This document shows positions 57,839-64,000 of a stretch of DNA of 64,000 nt, piece by piece. The notes below the pieces were generated by a model, which made no database searches, had not been told where the DNA came from, and saw only the letters and a program-made list of their open reading frames with translations. A program made the position numbers and the translations under genes. Each line of letters opens with the position of its first letter. Position 1 is the first letter of the stretch. The stretch is from Clavelina lepadiformis (lineage: Eukaryota; Chordata; Ascidiacea; Aplousobranchia; Clavelinidae), in contig NC_135247.1 of NCBI RefSeq assembly GCF_947623445.1, forward strand, positions 3,288,501-3,352,500, written 5' to 3'.

Positions 57839-60552
57839 AAGACCCGATTTTGGATTGGCCAGCAAACTTTGTGGAACCACAGATTACTACTAAAGTATTT
57901 ACTTTATAGTAGGTCTAGTCTTTAATTAATCTTTATAATAGTAGTTTATGATTCTGAAGAAACACTCCCTTTTTCTAGTTCTGAATTGTGCGTAATGGTT
58001 GTTAGTACCATTAACATCTTACTCTTACAATGCGTTCCTTGCAGTTTTGTGCTGGATAGCGGAAAAGTCATTATGCCAGGGTTCGGATAAACCAGGCCTG
58101 ACTGTATTTTTAATTGTATTTATTTAATATTTTAATTTAATTTCAAACGATGCACTGTTTCGCACTCCCATTTAAAAACTTTAAATGTTTTGATGTTAAA
58201 GCTTTGCTTGCTATTCTGTTGGATTAATTTAATCAATCAACCATTTTATTTTTCGTTAAAAGCGCGGTGGAGACGAAAAGATCAAGCCATTTGCCACTAG
58301 TAAGCGACAATGAGCGGGATAAAGTGCCAAATCAGAAAAGGCTTAAAGCGGGGTCAAAAATTATTAAGGTAATAATTACTGGTAACAATTAGCACGGCCA
58401 CTAAACCCATAATTAGTTAAATATACAAAACATAAGCTAAAAAGCGATATTAAGTAGACCAGCAGGTGTGTGTTCAACCAACATATGATTGAAAATTTTT
58501 TCAGTGCTGAACATCAGTGGATGGAAAAAGAAAACTCACCATAAAACAAACCCTATCTCGGGCAGGAGCCCAGTCTATGGTGATCATAACACTAATGTAG
58601 GGCGATGTTGATGAGCCCGAAAATGCACACTAACGATAATTTTTGGAAGATGTAATGACATTGCTGCTCGTTGAAGATAGCATTTTCTCTGGTACGTGGA
58701 TTTACACAAATAAAAAACAAAAATAGTACAAAAAATTGCGTCAGGCAAGTGAAATGATGAAGCAAAATAATGTTTTTATGAAAAGTGTCTTATTTTCTAA
58801 AAGTTTTAAATCATTATACAGAGGTTTAGGCATAACACGGATATTTTTTGTAAAACCAGAACGTAAATAGGTCTAGAGATAGCTTTAAAGTAATAGATTA
58901 ACATTTCGGACCCACTGTCAAATAAGATTTTTCATCCAGAACGTGACATAAAAATCCAGGGTGGTAATTAAGGCATTTTTAGTTGTGAATCGAGATAGTT
59001 TAACCCATAAACTGTAATCACTGTTCTGTAACACAAACAGCAATCACAGGCCTCTCAGGCCCAATAGTGACATAATATGAAAAAGTAAGTCAATCGTATC
59101 TCAATTCATTACATCGGCTGTATTCGTTTTGAGAAAATGATTTTAGGCCAAAGTTGCCTATAATGCACGGATGTAGCAACAGGAATGTGAATGAATGAAT
59201 GTTTGACAAACACAACCCTAACCGCAGACTTTCCAAACATCTCGCTAACCCGGCTAGCAGCGGCGACACCTAACTATGCACACATATGACATATTTTGGT
59301 TGTTATTGAGTGCACCTAAAAAGAACTCATCTTATTGAGATCCACTATACAAATGCAATGTAACTTACATTGATTATAATTCTAAAGTTTACTCTAAACT
59401 ACAACCGGGCCTACGAGGCCCTAAATTGCAATTTGAGGTGTACTTTTGTTTTTAGCCTACAAAATTTTTTTGGACTTATTAATCCTTACACTCCAGCTTT
59501 AAGTTTTGCAAACGACACTATTTCAGGCATTTCTGGAGCAACAGCTCTAAAAACCAAAAAAGATAAAAGTTAGAACAATTTTCTCTCTCACCGGGCCTCC
59601 CAGGTCCGTAATAACTGTTTAAGGGTTAAATTGTGGCATGAGTCAATTTCAAATCAAGTCGTTTAATTCAAAAACTATTCTGAGGTTACACTTCGCCTTG
59701 CATTAAATTGCCTGCTATAACAGTGTGTCTGTCTACAAATTAGTATTTTGACAATTTAAGAGAGTTGTAAATTTACCTGAAGTTGTCTTTCTAGTCGGCA
59801 CAATCATCATAGCACGACTCTATTCATTTTATACTTCGGCCAAGTGAATGACTGGAGTCGTTACAACACTGTAAAATCTTTTTAATCTTCAAACTTGCAG
59901 TCTTTGGGCCAAAACGTTATGTTTTCATTATTGTATCAATACGATGACTGAAAGCGTTCAAAAAAGAAAACTGGCGTAAATTACCATTAGCTGAGATCTG
60001 TATAACGCTTTCAAATATCAGTAATTTGATAAATAATAATTAAATAAGTAGATTAATAATACGAGGTTCAGCTCCACCACCTCAATGCAAACCCTGACAT
60101 ATTTACATACGTATTTTTAATCTTTGATGCTTGACCCTGTGTTGGATTTTCTTAAAGGAAGAACACCCATACCACCTAAAACCATTCAACGGTAAAGTAC
60201 AGTAAGGTATCGGTGGGGTTCCAAATTAAAAAATGTAACTATAATATGTTTCAGTAAACATAGGAACAATTCGACATAATAATCAACAACTTAGTTCCAG
60301 CAAGCCAATGAAACACTTCAGGAACTGATTATGACACTTAGCTGCCTTCAATAGCTCCGCTTATTTGCCAGAATCGATATATAATTGCTTCAGCGCTGGA
60401 TTTAATGAGACAAATCTACAGCAACTTCTGTATAAGACTCTGTAGGCGTAAAGTTTGTATATATGGTAGGGACAGACACCAATGAAGCTTTGTATTGGCC
60501 GATATCTGGTCAGCAAGCATTGGAATAAATTCTTTTGGGCATAAAATGAGAT

Positions 60553-60600
60553 TACAATTATATATTATATAATATTGATTATTTATTATATAATAATTGT
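60553..60600. repeat. AT-rich palindrome
   Basis: ACAATTAT...ATTATATAA pairs with TTATATAAT...AATTGT, able to form a hairpin about 47 nt long. Confidence 0.5.
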
Positions 60601-61599
60601 ACTGTAGTACCGTACCATAAAAGTTAAAAAAAAACAGAAAAAAGCCAGTGAAAATTTTTGTAAGTTCTACAATCTAATTAGGTATAATTTTTTACATTAA
60701 TATGTATTGCTGCATTGCCACACATTATAGAATATTACCGCAAGAAATATGAAAAAAATCAATAAAGCCATCACAAAAGTGTCAAAATGCAGAAGCAATA
60801 TATTTTGCACATGATCATTTTCCGCATAATTGCAAGAAATATTCATGTATTGAAAGCTACAAATAAATTTTTTAGTGTGAATTGTCTTTATATAGCAGAT
60901 ATAAATTTTTGCCAACAAAATGAACTTTATCCCAATATTAACACAACATGCACGGAATAACTTTATGCTGGTTATACGGCATCATAGTTAATGTAACTAA
61001 TCACTTGTTTTTAAGCAGCTCATGCCTTATTGTGCATAATATCAGGACCTATACTTCAATACTGTAGCCTTAGTCTTTACAATTCATGAGAAAGCATACC
61101 TCACTGCTATAATATCCCAAGGCAAATTACATAATCTTAAGTATCAAGTGCACAAATATATATGGATATATTATACAATTAGCACAGGTGTATAGAAAAA
61201 CTACAAACACATTTATATATATGCCAGAACCACGCTTTGCCAGATACAATGTCCCTGCCAGTACATAAAATTGAATGATGCCTTGAATATTTTCTGGCTT
61301 TTGATGAATTTTTCCCAAGATTGCGTCAGTTGCACTGATGTTGCATTTGGTGAGAGAAGACAACGCAAGAAGAATTATAGCAATTCAAGAGACCATCAAA
61401 ACATTATGCAAATTCATGAGCATCCAACACATGTATGCTAGCTGTAATGAAACACAACCATCAGCATTGAAGACAACATAGCTCAGAAAATAAAGTCACA
61501 TTGAGTCCTTTGCAGCTGGCATGATACCAAACCACGATGTAAACTGCATAAAAAATTCATACAAACGTAACAATTTGTAACTAACCACGCATAACATCT

Positions 61600-62769
61600 T
61601 TATGTTTTCTTCCTTAAATTCTCAAAGCGCCTGGAGAGATCATCGAAATCAATATCATCACTGGATGCATTTGATTGATTACTTGGGCCAGGTGGAATAC
61701 TGCTCCCCGGAAAGCTAGTAGGAACAGAAGGAAGATTCGGAAGTCCAGGTGAGGAACTCCTTGGAGCTGCTACTGGAGGATGAATGCTTGAGGCAGGAGA
61801 TAAGGATTCGTTGTAACTTGGAAGTTTGGGAGACACTCCTGACGGATCTTTAGACAAGTCAACTTTTCCAGGAGAACCAGCAGGAGGAGTTAAAGGTAAT
61901 GTTGGAGGCTGTTTTTGTGGCTGGTTAAAAGATCCTTGTCCAGTAACAACTGGATTAGGGTCAGCAGGGGAATATGGTGGCAAATTATTACTTGGCCCTG
62001 GCCCAACTGCAACTTCGTAGACATTTTCAGCTGCTGTAGGAGCTGACGCTGCAGCAGCATAGCTAAATGAAGGAATCTGACCTCCTCCTCCACCACCACC
62101 GCTGCTGCCTCCACCAAATGAACCTCCAGGGCCTCCTGGTGGGCCGGTTGGCAAGTCTTTGTTGAAATCCATAAAATCTGTATCCACATTAACAGCATCC
62201 TGACGAAGTTCCTCTTCCATAACACGAGGATCAGGTGTGAAGTCTACATCTGCTGTCTTGCAGATCTCAACTAAGTAGCTTTCTACAAGGATCTTCTTTG
62301 GAGGAGATAAATCAAGCTTGTTAATAACTCTTTCACAAACAGTACCAACCTGGTTAGATCGGCAAGCCTCCACATACTTTTTACCATAGTATGCTCCGAT
62401 AAGATCATGGACCACTTTCAGTTCCTGACAATATTGCTGCAACCTTGGTGTGGCCCAAATTAAAGTGGATATAGGAGTTTTAAGACTTTCATCCAATACT
62501 TTTGACTGTTTCATCAATCCTACTCTTCCAGATAGAAGATCAGCATACATTTCCACCAATTCCATTGCTTCCACTAAGTAGTCTTCACGAATGATGTGTT
62601 CTACGCGAACTCTTGCGCGATCAACTTTTGCATTTTTCACATATTCAGCAATTTCCGGTCGAGCTCTCATGGCCTGGTCGGTTTTCTTCTTTTCAATTAA
62701 TTTCAAACGAGTCACAACAAGACCCAGATTGACTTTCAGCTTCTGTTCATTAAAGCGGGGACCAAACAT
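61600..62769 (-). CDS. ist1: IST1 homologue (ESCRT-III)
   Basis: A single open exon of 389 codons. Residues 1 to about 185 form the IST1 helical core (MFGPRFNEQKLKVNLGLVV, then RARVRVEHIIREDYLVEA and ELLSGRV-like sequence). A Gly/Pro/Ser-rich linker of about 185 residues follows, with a GGSSGGGGGGG run. The C terminus DIDFDDLSRRFENLRKKT is the MIT-interacting motif that binds VPS4, LIP5 and spastin-type MIT domains. IST1 acts in ESCRT-III at endosomes and in abscission. The start MFGPRF is the conserved family start, so an upstream coding exon is not needed. An intronless coding region contrasts with the multi-exon neighbours and could reflect retroposition or intron loss; no poly-A tract or target duplication was seen. 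Confidence 0.95.
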   Translation of the reverse strand: MFGPRFNEQKLKVNLGLVVTRLKLIEKKKTDQAMRARPEIAEYVKNAKVDRARVRVEHIIREDYLVEAMELVEMYADLLSGRVGLMKQSKVLDESLKTPISTLIWATPRLQQYCQELKVVHDLIGAYYGKKYVEACRSNQVGTVCERVINKLDLSPPKKILVESYLVEICKTADVDFTPDPRVMEEELRQDAVNVDTDFMDFNKDLPTGPPGGPGGSFGGGSSGGGGGGGQIPSFSYAAAASAPTAAENVYEVAVGPGPSNNLPPYSPADPNPVVTGQGSFNQPQKQPPTLPLTPPAGSPGKVDLSKDPSGVSPKLPSYNESLSPASSIHPPVAAPRSSSPGLPNLPSVPTSFPGSSIPPGPSNQSNASSDDIDFDDLSRRFENLRKKT

Positions 62770-64000
62770 ATTTGCAAATTAATGAATATTAACCTAAACT
62801 GCAATGAAATAAGTAAGCAATTAATTAATACAAATCATAATTCATAAATGTAGATATCATTCATAAAAAAGTTAGGGTGTCTGAAAGAAACATATACAGT
62901 ATTACTGTCATACCATGGCTGTCACTTTGCATAGCTTGTAATTCGGTTTTTATTTTGTGATAAAAAAAACCTAGCCTAGCCTAGCCTAAGAATTTTAAAA
63001 CAACAATAACTTTTCCTCAAATTCCTTCGATTGGAATTGTATACATTACATCTATAAAATTCACTTTGCAACTTTTTTAAATCTCAATCTTTTAACGCTT
63101 ACTTTGCAATAAAAGACAAAAAAGTAAAATTAAGTCTCAGAATTGCAGGGCACTATTTTAAATTGGTATAGATACAAATATGTTTTCAGAGATCTCTTAA
63201 ACTTTTGCACTCCCACTTGAAGGTCTGAATGGGAAGGAGTTATGAGGTATTAATAGAAAGAAATTATGATGTATTCCTCAATAGTTGATCCTGATGTGGG
63301 TATGATAATCTCCTACTGGAAATTTTGCTTTCAATGCCCTAAGAAATGTGCCAATAACTGTAATATCAAACTATAATAATACTACGCCACGCCAACATAA
63401 TACTTATAATAACCTACGATAGAATATAAGGCAAACTTTCTCTGGATTTCTCCGGCTCATCATACAAATTTTCTAGTAGGGTGATAATCTTTATCCTCAA
63501 ACTGAGGAAAGTCTTTGCACGACTAAAACCAGCGATAATTCTTCCATAGTTTCTTTAAGCAACAAAACTAGTAATTTTGGTCAGAGTAATTAAGTTACCG
63601 AAATTTTTGCATGGGAAATGCATTCCTTGTATTTAACTAAATTTTAACAGTTTACAGTCAGGCTAGACCTTATTTTGCCACCTAACATTCACAAGTCTGC
63701 TTTTAATTTCCAAGGTAGTCTCAGTAAATTGCATGAGGAAAGAGTTATGTTAGCTTAGAAAGCAACATAATTGAACGTGCGCATACAATAAGCTATTTTG
63801 GATTTTCCAAATTGCTAGGCTATGTAGATGTAACTTGCGGAAAAAAGAATGCTTTTCATACGCCTCCCTTTAGCTTAGCACCATGCCACTATCCTGCCAT
63901 CGGACCATATATAATATTAATTATAACCTAATGCTCGCAGTTAGCTTGCATTGCCTTTGTCAAATCACCAAAAAGTAGGAACTGTACTTTACTGATTTAG
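62770..64000. other. Upstream of IST1, no gene seen
   Basis: Probable IST1 promoter region. A short CCTAG array (CTAGCCTAGCCTAGCCTA) lies at 62971-62988 and a MITE relative at 63200-63305. Confidence 0.5.
63200..63305. mobile_element. Short relative of the CTTTTGCACTCCCA MITE
   Basis: ACTTTTGCACTCCCACTTGA followed by sequence matching the right end of 34719-35063 (GAGTTAYGAGGTA, AAATTATGA, ATTCCTCAATA, GATCCTG). The right inverted end is decayed. Confidence 0.6.

Larger units (their letters stand above)
56925..61599. other. Long gene-free interval
   Basis: No recognised exon on either strand. Holds an inverted-arm repeat (57105-57385), a MITE (57747-57838), and AT-rich DNA including a palindrome at 60553-60600. 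ORFs are short and unmatched. Confidence 0.5.

Noticed and set aside
61826-62225. ORFs in other frames of the IST1 linker
   Set aside because: Shadows of the Gly/Pro-rich IST1 coding sequence.
1-64000. CRISPR arrays, bacterial operons, rRNA genes
   Set aside because: None seen; intron-exon structure shows eukaryotic nuclear DNA.

Overview
The window reads as animal nuclear DNA from a chordate-grade invertebrate, most likely an ascidian tunicate (Ciona-like). It is AT-rich and has compact multi-exon genes with GT-AG introns, often only 60-600 bp. It carries small MITEs and LTR relics but no bacterial-type operons. Recognised genes are metazoan (ERp44, IST1, FABPs, Rho GTPases, a TTL-family ligase, a short-chain dehydrogenase). 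The species call is inference. For the spliced genes, exon phases were checked by hand; four full models (ATR reductase, ERp44, WW/CUE protein, each FABP) sum exactly to multiples of three.

Region 1 (1-4.5 kb, minus): two tandem Rac/Cdc42-like GTPase genes. The first carries V12 and D61, the positions that normally make Rho proteins GTPase-dead. Region 2 (8-31.7 kb): a 976-residue DUF294-type nucleotidyltransferase/TPR gene, three minus-strand fatty-acid-binding protein (FABP) genes, and a plus-strand 21-exon adenylation-thiolation-reductase (ATR) gene. The locus has been segmentally duplicated: a partial copy of the ATR 5' end is fused at 15461/15462 to a copy of the 3' end of the DUF294 gene, and FABP-A is a recombinant of FABP-B-like and FABP-C-like sequence. 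A gypsy fossil and a hAT MITE lie between FABP-B and FABP-C.

Region 3 (31.7-44 kb): a BED-like zinc-finger ORF, repeat-rich DNA, an SDR oxidoreductase, a minisatellite, a short LTR element with target-site duplication, and a retroelement gag/ORF1-like fossil. Region 4 (44.4-51.1 kb, minus): ERp44 with a second, phase-compatible RDEL-ending terminal exon about 1 kb downstream, then a membrane-anchored TTL-family ligase. Region 5 (53.7-62.8 kb, minus): an unrecognised protein with one WW domain and four CUE/UBA-like repeats, then IST1 (ESCRT-III).

Functional theme, as inference only: FABPs (lipid carriers) sit beside and were co-duplicated with an acid-reducing ATR enzyme whose A domain lacks the Asp that binds alpha-amino groups. 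Substrate delivery between them is a testable idea, not a demonstrated one.
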